Source: Gonatopus flavifemur (lineage: Eukaryota; Arthropoda; Insecta; Hymenoptera; Dryinidae). From it: a DNA stretch of 64,000 nt. This document shows, in pieces, positions 27,221 to 39,192 of this stretch. Location: NCBI GenBank assembly GCA_018340375.1, contig JAFFJZ010000001.1:37812001-37876000 (forward strand), in the 5' to 3' direction. The position numbers and the translations under genes are program-made. The notes beneath the pieces are model-generated. The model was not told where the DNA came from. It searched no databases and saw only the letters and a list, made by a program, of their open reading frames with translations. Position 1 is the stretch's first letter; every line of letters starts with the position of its first letter.

Positions 27221-28621
27221 CAGGTCGAAAGAGTTTCATATCTCGCAAGGATATTTTCTAATCATTCAAAATTGTGAATTTCGCAATCGAATTTGTGTCA
27301 TAAGAAAGTATACCAACGTTAGTTTTTGAAACAGAAATTGGAGCGATCGAAGTGAGTATGAGAATCAATTCTTTTTTGTACAGAACATAATATTTCTTAT
27401 GGAATAGGGTATATATGAAGTAAGCGATGCATGTCACATTCCTTGTATTTGGGGAAAAGAGCGGAATATACTCTTCTTAGACTTGATCGGTTGAAATTGA
27501 AGATGGTAATAGTAGGTCAATATATTCTTTCCTTTGTGTATGTGATATACATATATATATATATATATATACATCTTCACTATCTATATCAAATCATCCA
27601 ATATATTCAGATAGCGGTGCGACGAAGCGAACACGTAGAGGATACGTCGCAATGTATACCTACATATGTAGATACACATACTCTGTATGTTTCCAAACTC
27701 AGATGTGTACATGCACGTTCATATTTGAAGGTATGAGTGCGTATGTACTAGTTTATTTGCACGAGCGCGTACGTGTATACATGTATGCATGAACGTGTAG
27801 GTAAACGCGACAACGTTTCCAGAAACACGTTACACTGACCCGAGGGAGTCGTATCTTTGATACTGGGTCATCCCATGACAAATTGATCGGTGACGTTGGG
27901 TCGTAACCGTCCAGTTCTTTTATTCCTTCCTCCCTGAAGTTGCTAGAATCATTCGAGCAAGACGTTGAGCACCCTGTTTTGGAGAAACAAAACATATCAA
28001 ATTACATTCAATCAACTTTATACAGAGAAAACAAAAACTTGAATCTTGGGATATTGGAGTGAGAATTACTAGGGATCAGTTGACGTGCTATGTATGAGAT
28101 TTCACTGCTGATGAATGATGGCGACGTTGATGAATAGCTCTATTGTCCATCAAATCCCAATTGAATTTGACGTTGGATCCTCGAACCGAGCTGAAATTTT
28201 TGTGACATCGTTTCCTGGTTTTCAAATAAATATTATTTCAGTCTCATCAGACCTTAGGATAAATTACTGTTCAAAAGTTGATTCCATTTTCGATCGAAAT
28301 TTAAAAGCATATCACCGCATTGCTGAACAACGTTGGAAAGAATTTGTTATTCCCATTTTGTGGAGATTTCCAGAGTTGTTATAACCGCAATGAACATAAA
28401 AATGATAAATGCAACAACCTGTCACTCGTGAAATACATTGACTATGCACGCCAGCGGTTTATACTTTCGTATACAAACTAGATGATATTATCGTGTAACG
28501 AACAGTTTTTTTTTTAACTAAACATGATTGGAAAGCATTATTTTGACGTGCAAAGCTTTTTGTGTTATAAGTATTCAATGATCAACATGGTTTGCAGTTA
28601 ATTAATTGCGATATTCATGTT
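27221..28621. other. Non-coding, with an AT microsatellite
   Basis: (AT)n at 27551-27571. No gene is recognised. Confidence 0.45.
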
Positions 28622-28770
28622 CACGGAAAAAATGATGTGGTTGATATTTGGATGGCTGAAAATTGGCTATAGGAGCTATTTTTCAGCTGTGGTCACAGAA
28701 TATAATGCTACATAAAATATTTTCAGCTATCCAAATATCAAATACACGAAACAGCTAATAAACATTATTC
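28622..28770. mobile_element. Truncated CAGCTA-family element
   Basis: It begins CACGGAAAAAATGATG, then has mirrored TATTTGGATGGCTGAAAA and TTTTCAGCTATCCAAATA, as in the 48599-48900 element. No matching right terminus was found before the next element at 28819. Confidence 0.6.
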
Positions 28771-28818
28771 GGCATTACTGAATTCATGTCATTACGATGC
28801 TTGCGCATGCACTGCTTA

Positions 28819-29026
28819 CACAGTGAAAAGTTTGTGTATTTTTAACACATGTGTATGTCCCAGGAGACCCACTCGCAATTTATTTCAAATATTAATACAA
28901 AAAAAGTATCAAATCAACACAAAAATGTTAAATTTACACTGAAAGTCTGTGAATTTCAAAATTTGATATGTTGTTTTCAACATAAACTCTGAGTGAATCT
29001 CCTATGACACAAAATTTTTCGCTGTG
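28819..29026. mobile_element. CAC-ended inverted-repeat element
   Basis: The left end is CACAGTGAAAAGTTTGTG and the right, reversed, is CACAGCGAAAAATTTTGTG. TA lies before and CA after. Its right half has a diverged relative at about 63590-63715. Confidence 0.75.
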
Positions 29027-29437
29027 CATCAATCTCCCTGCAAACTTTATACGCATATTGTACGAACGTTGCTAGAATATTCAAAACAATCCCACTCAAC
29101 TGTTCTAACAATCTTCTATGAACATTTGCGAAGCTTCTACTCTTTTTGTGAGAATATTCGATACAGTACATTCCACGGATGTTGAGAGAATATTCTCAGA
29201 ATATTCTGTGTTACATGGGTACTTGACTTGTGAGCGCATATGGGTCAATTTTTGTTCATTAGAATAAGAATTAATTCATTGATTCAACCAATTAAAAATA
29301 ATTGATCGAAAAAGATGAGTTCAAACAACGAAAAAAATTGTTATTGTAACTATAAAAAATGGGCGATTATGCGCTTACAAGTTAAATATTTATTTCAACT
29401 AATCTTTGTTTTCTGTGACGATATGATTTCTTCACTA

Positions 29438-30612
29438 CCCGTGAAAAAATCATTCAGGTCTGATCATGGACATTTTTTGGCAAAATTTATCGTGTTCAAC
29501 ACTGACTGTGAGTGGTCGGGCCTGACTACACGGAGAAAAATGCAGCTCGAAAGGATAGTAATCTTCAATAGAAAATTGGAGAATATTTCCTCAAATCTGA
29601 GAATATTTCTTAAAATCTCAGAATTTTTCTTAAGTTCGTAATAAACATGGAACGGTTCAGATTTCTCTTGAATATTGCTCGAGAAACAATGAAAAATTAT
29701 CAATACTTAACAAATCATAAAAACAAATATGAAGTTTCCAAAAGTCGCGAATGAAATTTTACAAAGTGAATAACAAAATTCTGTAATTTGAAAATGAGAT
29801 TTCAAAATTTTGTTATTCACTTTGTAAAATTTCATTCGCGACTTTTGGAAACTTCATATTTGTTTCTATGATTTGTTGAGTATTGATAATTTTTCATTGT
29901 TTCTCGAGCAATATTCAAGAGACATCTGAACCGTTTTATGTTTATTACGAACTTAAGACATACTCTCAGATTTTAAGAAATATTTTCCAATTTTCTATTA
30001 AAGATTACTATCCTTCCGAGCTGTATTTTTCTCCGTGTACGCCTGATCTTTCATTTTTTGGCTTAATCATAATTAAAAAGGCTTCAATTTTGTACTCACG
30101 TAGAAACCCGTGATCAAGCTTGACCACCTGTGATCATGCCAGACAAACCATTCTCGCTCTTGATCATGCAAAATCATCCCAAATGAGGAGCGTTCATACA
30201 AAATGAGTCTTTGTTGATTTTTTTATCAAACGGAGAACACATTCAATTAAATATTACAGTTTACCACCGGATCGGGGTGCCATATCGGTTTCTTCGAGAA
30301 AAATTACTGTGTGATTCTTCAGAATCACGCGAGATCATGCCTGAAAACTAAACGATAGAAACTGCATGGGCATAATAAGCAGGAATTATCAACAATACAT
30401 TAGTCTTTTGTAAAATTAGAGGAAATATAATGAAAGAAATTTTTTTTTGCCAAATTATAAACCTTATCAATTCTGTATGAATTTTCCTGCATGCATAGTA
30501 GAGGATCAAGCATGATCAATCCTGATTACGTGGGTACAAAATTGAGGCCTGATCGCGCTTGATAAACAAGGCCTGATCAGGCCTGATCAGGCGTGGAGGA
30601 TTTTTTCCCGGG
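29438..30612. mobile_element. CCC-ended element with TGATCA-motif interior, host of a nested palindrome
   Basis: The left end is CCCGTGAAAAAATCATTC and the right, reversed, is CCCGGGAAAAAATCCTCC. TA flanks both ends. The interior carries seven exact TGATCA in contexts such as GCCTGATCAGGC and GTGATCATGC. A further inverted pair lies at about 30080-30118 and 30503-30547. It is split by the element at 29529-30037. Confidence 0.75.
29529..30037. mobile_element. 509-bp near-perfect palindrome, CAC-ended, TA target duplication
   Basis: The ends are CACGGAGAAAAATGCAGC and, reversed, CACGGAGAAAAATACAGC. Arms match almost to the centre (near 29785). TA lies at 29527-29528 and 30038-30039. The left arm has one extra unit of about 27 bp (GAGAATATTTCTTAAAAT type). 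High arm identity suggests a recent insertion or arm conversion. Confidence 0.95.
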
Positions 30613-31441
30613 TATTGATGTAATTTTGAACCATTAAATCGGGTGAATAGAAATGCTTCTGAAAGCAACATTTTCCATTGCGATATTTCGTTGGTGAGGA
30701 TTCTCAATAATAATTCACACCTGTAATAAAAGAGACCTGAGTCTCAAAACATATCTTGAGAGAACTTCAAAACATCTTTCGATGTCACGTGAGATGTTTT
30801 TGAACTTCTTCAAAATATCTCTCAGAAAGTTCCGCAGAAATGTTGATTGGATTGTTCGTTTTTCTTACCGATATTTCAAATTTTATTTAAAAAATTCTTC
30901 CTCCAATTTGATCATCAGGTGGAAGAATTCCTGAGATCCATTGGAATATGTGATATACGTACATGTATATAACTTATGTTTTGTACCATAATTCTCCAAG
31001 CATGGGAACTAAAAGTGAGAATGCCACAAATCATGACAAAAATCTCATGAGGGGAAAGAAGTGAAGAGAGCCTCCCAAGTGCACCCAACATATTAGAAAC
31101 GCCTGAAACGTTGTCGGTCCGAGAAAAAAAGCTCATAAAAATATCTCATATTACAGTACTTGAAAAAAATGCCCCTCCTAGCTGCTTTGAAGTGGCGGTG
31201 TTCATGTCATCTGTGGTTAAATGTAGAATATATTAAGAACGCCTCTAACATCCCTGTGCTCTCTTTCGATGCATAGAAAACACAAATTTAGACTCTAATC
31301 TCATATTATTTTCTTCGTTTCAACCCTCGATCATTCATTCTCAATATTAATCCTTTAACCAGGTCACTGGAAACAACAAATTCCTATCAATTTCAATCAC
31401 TCAATTAATCGTGAACATGCACTTCTCTCGGTGCGATGTTA
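30613..31441. other. Non-coding, nothing recognised
   Basis: Around 30755-30830 GAGATGTTTTGAAG-like stretches repeat in mirrored form but without clear ends. Confidence 0.45.
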
Positions 31442-31658
31442 TAGGGGAGAGTTGCCTTGATTAGACCATCGTTTTGGACGGACCACCACCTTTTATTGCC
31501 AAAGGAAAAAACTTAGATTTCTTCTAATAATAAAGTGATAATGTTCATTAATGTGACATTATCGCTGTATGATTAGAAGAACTCTAAGTTTTTTCCTTTG
31601 GCAATAAAAGGTGGTGGTCCATCCAAGGCGATGGTCCAACCAAGGCAACTCTCCCCTA
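31442..31658. mobile_element. Palindromic element with TAGGGGAGAGTTGCC ends, TA-flanked
   Basis: The arms are near-perfect, ending TAGGGGAGAGTTGCCTTG on the left and its reverse complement on the right. They share the blocks ACCACCACCTTTTATTGCC and AAAGGAAAAAACTTAGA. TA precedes and follows. A Tc1/mariner-like mover would fit a TA target; the family is not proven. Confidence 0.92.
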
Positions 31659-34600
31659 TAATGTGTTCAATAACTAGACAGTTACTGAAATCATTAATTT
31701 CTTTGAAAGTGGAGGAAATTCTTTGTGAAATTTAATATCTCCATATTAAGTTAATTAGAATTTTTCAATTCAATACAAGTTATGAAATTTTATAACTTTT
31801 GATTGAAATGTAAGAAATTAATGAATAAATTTAAAAATATCTAATGAAAATTGAGAAGAAAATTCCTCAAAGTAAGAATCATATTATTAAAATTAATATC
31901 ACATTATGGAATACAATGTATTATGTTATGTAAAAAGTTTCCTAATATGTTTATGGAACTCGAAGCAGATTGTTTTTACAGTGTATGAGCGCACATTTTT
32001 TCCAGGAGTTTTGTGATTTCAATGTTATAGTTTTCGATAATCCAACAATGTTTACGATTTATACAACAAATCAAATCGTTTTATTGTAAAGATATCCCAT
32101 CCAACATTTCGATGAAATCTCCAGGATGACTGTAATTATCACTGTGATTTTCATTCAATGGAATTACGGAAATATGCGATGTTTTTATACGATCTATAAC
32201 AATTCTCATTCTAATAATAAATGATTCGTGATTATGCTAATACTTTGAAACGTTCAAAATATCTGTTAATACGTAGATCGAAACGTCATAAAATGTAGAA
32301 CGTGTGAATAACATATGGTACAATTTTAAATTAGAGAAAGAGAATGTTCTATTTATGACGCATTATCTTATTACGGCATAAATACTATAGTTCAAAAGTA
32401 TTTGTGAATTTTCCCATCAAATGGATATCAAGGAATTACCTCGGGGTACGAAAATCAATGAATAAACACTAGCAACCGTCAACTTCGGTTAAGAGTCAAC
32501 CACAAATTAGATTGAAAATTAAGCAATCAAATTGAGAAAATCTAAACTCTACCTTGAAAGACGTTGACGTCTCGAACAGAATCAGGGAAATCAGGCGGAA
32601 TTGATTGAATGTATATAGGTATGATATAAGTTCGATAACATTCCAAGACTTTATCTCTGTTATTTCGATTCGCCGCAATATCAGGCGAGACACTGATTTA
32701 TTTTGAAGACCTCAGGGTATGGAAAATGATCACTATAATTATAGAATGATGTAATTATCTGGTGATAAAGTGAAGGCACATTATCGCATCTCACGCATAC
32801 AATTACCTGCACAATATTATCGTACACGAATAGTGAACTAAATATCATGATTCAAACAGGTTGACATATCGTACTCCACCATACGGAAAATTCTGATCTA
32901 ATTTGGTGGGATTCAGAACCATTTTTATGTTCTCCATTTTTTTCCAATCAGAAAAATAATAAATTACCTCAGGTAAAGTCTTTTGATGTTCCAAACAATT
33001 TATATCTGTGATATGATTATATTTCAATCACATCAAATCCATCAGCGTGATGGAATTGTTTTGGTGGGTGGATGGAGTCATACAAAACAACATAGAGATA
33101 ATGTAGAATCGTTTAGATACTTTTTCTGAACGCAAATCTACCGTTCTGTCACATCGCGTCACAATTCTTATCCGTTCGTGCAGTGAAAACTCAAGATTTG
33201 TCTCAAGGATATCATATCGAGCATATTGAAAAATCGTGAATTCTCACATATACTTTTTTGTTCTATCGAATGTTAAATAACGAATGATAATGTTTGATAA
33301 ATTGTACGTATCATATAGAAATTATAAAGCAGCATTGACTGAAATTAACGAGACTATTTAAATCTGAATGCTATGCGACTGGTATTTGGGAAATATCGAA
33401 CAACACGAAGGACATTATTCGCACTCGATGAGGGAATTAATTGTTCGTGCAACGTAGCAAATGATCACTCGTTTCAATCGCGTTACGCTCTATGTGTTCG
33501 CGTTAACAAGCATAATACGCGAACGTTGTCTTTTTCACTTTTTCTTGTGCGTCCATATAATCCGTGGTCATCAAAGGGTGATGTAAAGGGAATATAAAAT
33601 AATCATCACGGTTATAATCATAATTCATCATTCGTGAAGTGCATCGATCAAAGTGGTATATTATCTATATAATTAGGCACTTCAACGCCCCTTTGTTCTA
33701 CGCTTATCTAAGTAACACTACTCTCGCATGTGTTTTGGGAAGATAAAACCATTGATCGAAAACCAAGTGGGTGTGATTGAATTCAGGAACCCCAATGTAC
33801 ATTTGTCAAATATCACTGACTGAGCATTGAAACATTTCAATGACGGACCAATAACCGATGCCAGCTTCTGTCATTCAAATCTTTCACGTTTGCGAACGGT
33901 TCAAACGAAAATCGATATCGCTCATTGTTTTACGTGCGGACGATACGATAGGACTTTTTATATGATTTTCAAAAGGATTTTAACTGATAATACTGAATTA
34001 CTTTCAAATGTTTCATTGAATTTATGCCAGAGAATCGCTGGAGAGAAATAAAGCTTGTCAAGAGGTATCGACACATATTTTCCGAATAATATAAAAGACA
34101 CTTTTCTGATATTTGTATCAAAATCATCTTTTCATCAATTATCAATCGAAAATTGAGCATTCCATTCAAGAGAAAGGTACGATCCATTTAAGGGTTTAAA
34201 TAAATGCCTTTGGTGCTTGATATTTCGAAGAGTACTTTTCCATCCATCTTTGAAATGCACCTGTAATTGAGGATTTCCTGGGAGGTTTGCATGCCGACAC
34301 GTCTTTCCAGCATTTTATTTTCCTCTCCCAAGACCGGAGTAGATCTTTAGGAAAACTGCCTTTAAAATAACATGACGAATACGCGAAGAATTGCGATTGG
34401 TATAAGTAATAACTTTTTCCGGTGTCGTAGAAGGAGAATACTTTCGCATTGCACGTGGCAGCAGTCACGGGCAGCAAGTTTCTTAGGATCGGCGATACAG
34501 TGGCGGTAAGGAGTTCTTGTGTTGTGCATAGAGCAAGTAATTCCCGGTTACACCAGTTGAGTACCCGAAGAGTAAGATGAAGCGAAGGAGAAAGACGGTG

Positions 34601-37600
34601 AGAATGTCGTAAGATGCTCGTACGACATCGTGCCCGGCAGTTTCTTACGAGCTCAATAGGATAATAACCTCCTGACGCGGCTTGACGAAGGTTCTCGGCG
34701 CTGCCGCTCGGCTGTTTCAATGGAATACAACTGAGTAATGACCACGCAATAATAATAATAATTGTACTTGTGCCTACGATAACACGCGTAAGCAAATACA
34801 TAAACATCCCTTTGTGTGTGTGTGTGTGTGTGTGTGGGTATACAAGATAATAAAGCTCGTGTGTTTCTGTGCATACGTGTGGGTTTGCTCCGAGCTAAAG
34901 CGGACGAATCGAAGAATTATTTTTAACGAGCACAATTAATTTCACAATTCTCAAGCAGATTCGTAAGAAGCTGTATCCGCGTCGTTATAAGGCTGACGCT
35001 TTTCAACCAAACCAGAATCGAGTAATTGGAACATTTTCATTCCTAGCCTAATCGTTTGAATAATGATGAGATAATGGAAAATACGAGTTTGAGGTCTCTG
35101 TTTTCTGCGATAAGATTTTCAAATATAAAATTCTACATGCGACATGATGTGGATTGACAAATTCCCTGATATCCGTTTTTTTTCTCGATGAAGATCTGCT
35201 GGGCGTTCAGAGCGCTCAAAGTGACATGTGATAAATGAGTCTATTAAGTATACGATGTTTCAGGATTCTCACATCGAACCGATTGGAGGAAGTTCGTGTA
35301 TTTTGCAGAGATTAGATTTCCTTTTTTTCACACAAGTTGTATTACGCGTTGATTAAATAGAATGCATTTCCATGATCTCAATAGGGAGATATGATCGATC
35401 ATCTTTCAAGTCTATATGATACATCTTTATTACAATATTTATTAGAATATAGTACTCGAGAGCAACTTTGTACGTGATGTATTCCTCAATATGGAATAAT
35501 AATTTCGAATAAATTGGAAGATCGTATGATATTCCTTGGTCTAATAACCATTAATGATACAATCTTATCTCAAAGCTACCCACCGAACGGGTTCATTTCT
35601 CCATTAGACGCTAGGCGAGTTGATCTCGAGGAATGAATTTATTCAGCGCTGAGCCTTGAGAAAGGTGTACACCATTAGAAAGATATCAAGGTTGAGTACT
35701 TTTATTATTATTTGTGTTTTATCTTGAACATGTAACATCATAACTCCTTCGTGGACCTCATGAAAATTATTTTATAAGTTCTACTCTGCTGATTTCAATA
35801 CTGATTTCACGTGTAGAAAACAGGATACACTCGTGTTTACTTTGTTTTTATGATGTACTTTCGGAAGAACAAATTTATGTACTAGAGTTTAAAGAAAACA
35901 AATACATTATTAGTAAAGATGCAAGTACATTGCAACTCCTGTTTACTAAATATTCTCACATTTTATAGACGATTCAAGAATCTTATACGCATATTTTATG
36001 CTGTATGAACACTTGTAAAATATCTTCAACCTCTCTTCGGGGTTCTTAAACGTGCAATAACGTTTCACAATCACAAATCATAAATTTTCTTAATAATAAA
36101 GTCATCGATGAACGAAAATTTTAGATAAGTGTCATAAAATTGAATTTATATCTATTCTGTAACTTGACAAGATGACATTACAGCTGAAGATAACATGTGA
36201 ATTTCAAACCAATCAGTTTGCATCGATGATTATACTGAATTCCATCGAAAAATAAACTCCAGATAAAAGTATAATTGGTATCCATTCGCTTGTTACGAAT
36301 GATTTTTACAGAATTGTTTTCATCCTTTCGTTTGAAGTAATGGAGAAAATGATAGCAGGACGGTGAGGAAAGTGGTGGAAAAGATCATTTGCTTGTCATT
36401 CAACGGGCTGTAGATGCGAGAGTAAATTGCGTGAACCAATTTAAATGTTAATGCAAGGGAGAAAATCAAATTCAATTGAGCGTTGGATCTGAACTGATTG
36501 AGAAGTTATTCAATGTTCTGATATAAACTATAGAAAAGTTTATTGAATTTCTGTAGAATAGACATATACAGATAGTTGTAACGAATTCTAATAATCGGAT
36601 CAATGCCAAATATTTATCTACAGACGATAATTGCCATCCTAACGCAGAATTATAGATCTGTTGGGAGAGGATGCATGTGGCGTTATTTTGTTTGTTTTTT
36701 CGAATGATTTCATAAACTTGTTCATGGTCTGTTGGGAGATTATCGCAAATTGAACGGTTTAATCCGAAACAAGAAATTGATAGCGTTGATTACAAGTTAA
36801 TTTGAAAAAAAAGAGTGAAAAAATTCGAACATTCATCAACGATTGTACGATTTGTATTCTGTTATCCAATTTTTCCATAATTTGATCAGTGATGCATAAT
36901 CCATTCCATAATTTCCACGATCCAATACTTTTGATGTGTTTGAAATTCTACTTCGGATTCTCTATCAATGACCATTAGAATGGTTAATTATGTCGAATCG
37001 CTTCCATTGATTCATATTGTCAACATGTATTTTTTTTTACAAGGCTATGTAGATTCGAAAAAATGTAATGATTCAGCACTAAATTTCCTATATCAGTTTT
37101 ATTTATGGTAGGATAATAGCATGAATCGTCTAATTGATCCACATCCATGTGCTTGTGAAGCAAGATTTTTCATATGTGACAGAACCTCGACTGATAACGC
37201 TTCAATGCCATGGAAGAAGGTTGATATTATATGAACTGTAGACAGACATTTGCATGGGAAAAGATGACGTGAGCTATTGTTTGGCTGTAACAACAAAAGT
37301 TATTTCCACATTGGCTAAAATTTAGGCAAAAATGGTATCTCAAATCTTTAGATGACCTTATTTTTGTGAATAAGATATATTTCAATCGATTCAACCGTTG
37401 AAGAATCCTAAATCTAAGTAAAAGAAATGAAACTATGAAACGTGGAAAGATCCTCTTGGTTCGAAACGAAATTCTTCCGCCAGAGAAAAATGTGAGATTG
37501 AACTCATCCGTTCCAATTCGTTTTTGTTGGAAGAAAATTGTCTTCTCCCTATGTATAATCGAAGTTACATATCTCTTCTTTCGTTATGTCTCATTCCCTA

Positions 37601-38088
37601 CTATTTCTCAATTTCCTCTCCTCAATCTCTCAATCTGCACACAATTTGTGGAATAATTGAGGTTTGAGGTCTGACAAAATTTTCGTTTTTCTCTCAAATC
37701 TTCAGATTTTTCCTAATCCGGTTGATATAAATATCGATAATATTCTTATCCCGAAGGTTGACAGTTTTTTTTTATGACGAAGTTCAAATTTTTGTTACAA
37801 ATCCTGAAATTCTTGAGATATCTTCATATCAGTTAAATTCATCATGCGATCTGGAGTTTTATCAATCAAGCGTCACCCTCAACCTCGTTCATGTATGTTT
37901 CATATTCTCCACTGTTCAGAGATAGGTTTTAAAAAAGCAGATTTTTTACTCCAAGTTCTGTTCATCATTCAATTTTTTTTATTATTCATAAGTAAGTATT
38001 CAGTAGATTATATCAAACTTTTGACTCAAAGATTCAGAATCAATCGAACGATTTAGCTCTGGTCTGTTGGTTGCTCGGCAATAAAGTT
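31659..38088. other. Long non-coding stretch
   Basis: (TG)n at 34813-34836. A less A+T-rich block at 34440-34720 leaves a 203-codon minus-strand frame (34196-34807) with no domain or splice context that I recognise. I do not call it a gene. The rest shows no gene or repeat pair I can support. Confidence 0.45.
34813..34836. repeat. (TG)n microsatellite
   Basis: About twelve TG units. Confidence 0.95.
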
Positions 38089-38333
38089 CCCGGGTCAGAA
38101 AAATTTAGACGGTTTTTCTCATCATGTTTGATTTTTAATAATGCGGACAAAAACAGGACTTTTTCAAGATTTCAGTGTGAATTTCTCCTGAATCCCTTTT
38201 TTCCGGTTGGAGGAGAAATTCAGACTAAAATCTTGAAAAAGTCCGGTTTCGGCCACATTATTCAACAATCAGGACAAAATCAGTCTAAAAATCAAGCATG
38301 GGGACAAAAACCGTTCAAATTTGTCGACTCGGG
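38089..38333. mobile_element. CCC-ended palindromic element upstream of the coding exon
   Basis: The left end is CCCGGGTCAGAAAAATTTAG and the right, reversed, is CCCGAGTCGACAAATTTG. Arms continue through TGATTTTTA, CTTTTTCAAGAT and GAGAAATTC on both sides. TT flanks both ends. It ends about 460 bp before the rst/kirre exon acceptor. Confidence 0.88.
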
Positions 38334-38770
38334 TTTCAACCGTTATTCAGATCTTCAATACTAAATTGAATGTAAGTCTTGAAATAATGCTTTGGCTGAT
38401 TTCGAAGCTTTTGGTCCACAATACAATTAAACTTATAAAATGGAGGGAATTTAATAGTCTTCTGATAAAAACCAAGTGGGGAACACCCTCAATCTCTTCA
38501 TACCTCCGCGTACATAGTGAAATGGAGATTTTTCATGGAAACTTTTCTAAAGAAACTCCACCGACAGACATCTAAAACAAAATAATGCATATTATAAAAT
38601 CATTGATATCTAAATAAGGGCCTGATTGATGTATCAAATTTATTCAAGATTCCAATTTCAACAACCAAAGATTAAAATTTCAAAACCTATAGCTTTTTTT
38701 TTATCAAAATCATACTCTCAGCTCTTCTGAACCTCGAAACGTTGATTAAACGTTGGAGAAAAATGACTCA
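38334..38770. other. Intron end before the rst/kirre exon
   Basis: No repeat or extra exon is recognised. The stretch leads into the polypyrimidine tract. Confidence 0.5.
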
Positions 38771-38795
38771 TGTCTTTTGTTTTCACATGTTACAG
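38771..38795 (+). other. Splice acceptor and polypyrimidine tract of the rst/kirre exon
   Basis: A T-rich tract (TGTCTTTTGTTTTCACATG) runs into TTACAG, followed directly by an open frame that carries the putative signal peptide. This is the only acceptor that leaves the hydrophobic segment in frame with Ig1. An ATG at 38770 in the same frame lies inside this tract. It would be used only in an unspliced transcript or one starting locally. Confidence 0.75.
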
Positions 38796-39184
38796 GTTCA
38801 GTTGGGGATCGAGGATTGGCCTGAGGATAAAATCGATTTTGATTTGGTTCTCATTCCTGCTAACAACAATGGGAACCAGGAGAGTAGAAGGAGCGAACGT
38901 GACAAACGGGTTGTCGTCGTTGTCTTCGTCATCGTTGTCGTCATTGTCATCGTTTTCCGTCGTATCGACATTGAAGCCGTTGACAACAACGGAAGTAGTT
39001 TATCAACGATTCGCCATCGAGCCAATGGATCAAACGGCCGTCATTGGCAGTCGGGTAACACTTCCCTGTCGAGTCCTTGATCAGAAAGGACCGATACAAT
39101 GGACCAAGGACGATTTCGGTTTAGGAGCAGTCAGGAATCTAACCGGATACGAGCGTTACGCCATGATAGGTAGCGACGAAGAAG
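38796..39184 (+). CDS. rst/kirre: Coding exon of a roughest/kirre-family (irre cell recognition module) adhesion protein, N-terminus and first half of Ig domain 1
   Basis: The product is a single-pass immunoglobulin-superfamily adhesion protein. In the known family (Drosophila Roughest and Kirre; Kirrel/Neph) it binds Sns/Hibris-type partners at the cell surface in myoblast fusion, eye patterning and nephrocyte junctions. The frame reads a hydrophobic stretch (SILIWFSFLLTTMG) that looks like a signal peptide, then a Ser/Leu-rich linker, then FAIEPMDQTAVIGSRVTLPC, the A-B strands of Ig1 with the first disulfide Cys. WTKDDFGLG and GSDEEG follow, both typical of this family. N-glycosylation sequons are NVT and NLT. 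The partner Cys must lie in the next exon, not seen here. The acceptor TTACAG precedes 38796 and the donor G|GTAAGA follows 39184, splitting the last Gly codon after its first base. The only ATG inside the exon (38869) falls after the hydrophobic stretch, so the true start is probably in an upstream exon. Base 38796 is the third base of a codon. Whether it is the rst or the kirre orthologue cannot be decided. Confidence 0.93.
38905..38962 (+). repeat. Imperfect TCG/TCA/TTG triplet repeat inside the coding exon
   Basis: It encodes the Ser/Leu-rich stretch SSLSSSSLSSLSSFS between the putative signal peptide and Ig1. Such a linker is not a conserved family feature and is likely variable in length. 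Confidence 0.85.
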
Positions 39185-39192
39185 GTAAGAAT
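39185..39192 (+). other. Splice donor GTAAGAAT after the rst/kirre exon
   Basis: The donor sequence is GAAG|GTAAGA, close to the metazoan consensus. Protein homology stops exactly here: family members continue after GSDEEG with further Ig1 sequence, while the genomic frame reads into KNFYL and a stop. Confidence 0.9.

Larger units (their letters stand above)
1..38795 (+). other. Presumed upstream intron or 5' region of the rst/kirre gene
   Basis: No other coding exon could be recognised. The acceptor at 38795 requires an upstream exon, which must lie at least partly outside or be unrecognisable here (a short 5' UTR or start-codon exon would be invisible to this reading). Repeats within it are listed separately. 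The intron assignment is inference. Confidence 0.6.

Noticed and set aside
34196..34807. 203-codon minus-strand open frame, the longest in the window
   Set aside because: No domain, no splice or start context. It lies in a less A+T-rich block where stop codons are rarer. Kept only as a remark.
38869..39184. Start of translation at ATG 38869
   Set aside because: It would leave the family member without a signal peptide, while a hydrophobic segment lies directly upstream in the same frame.
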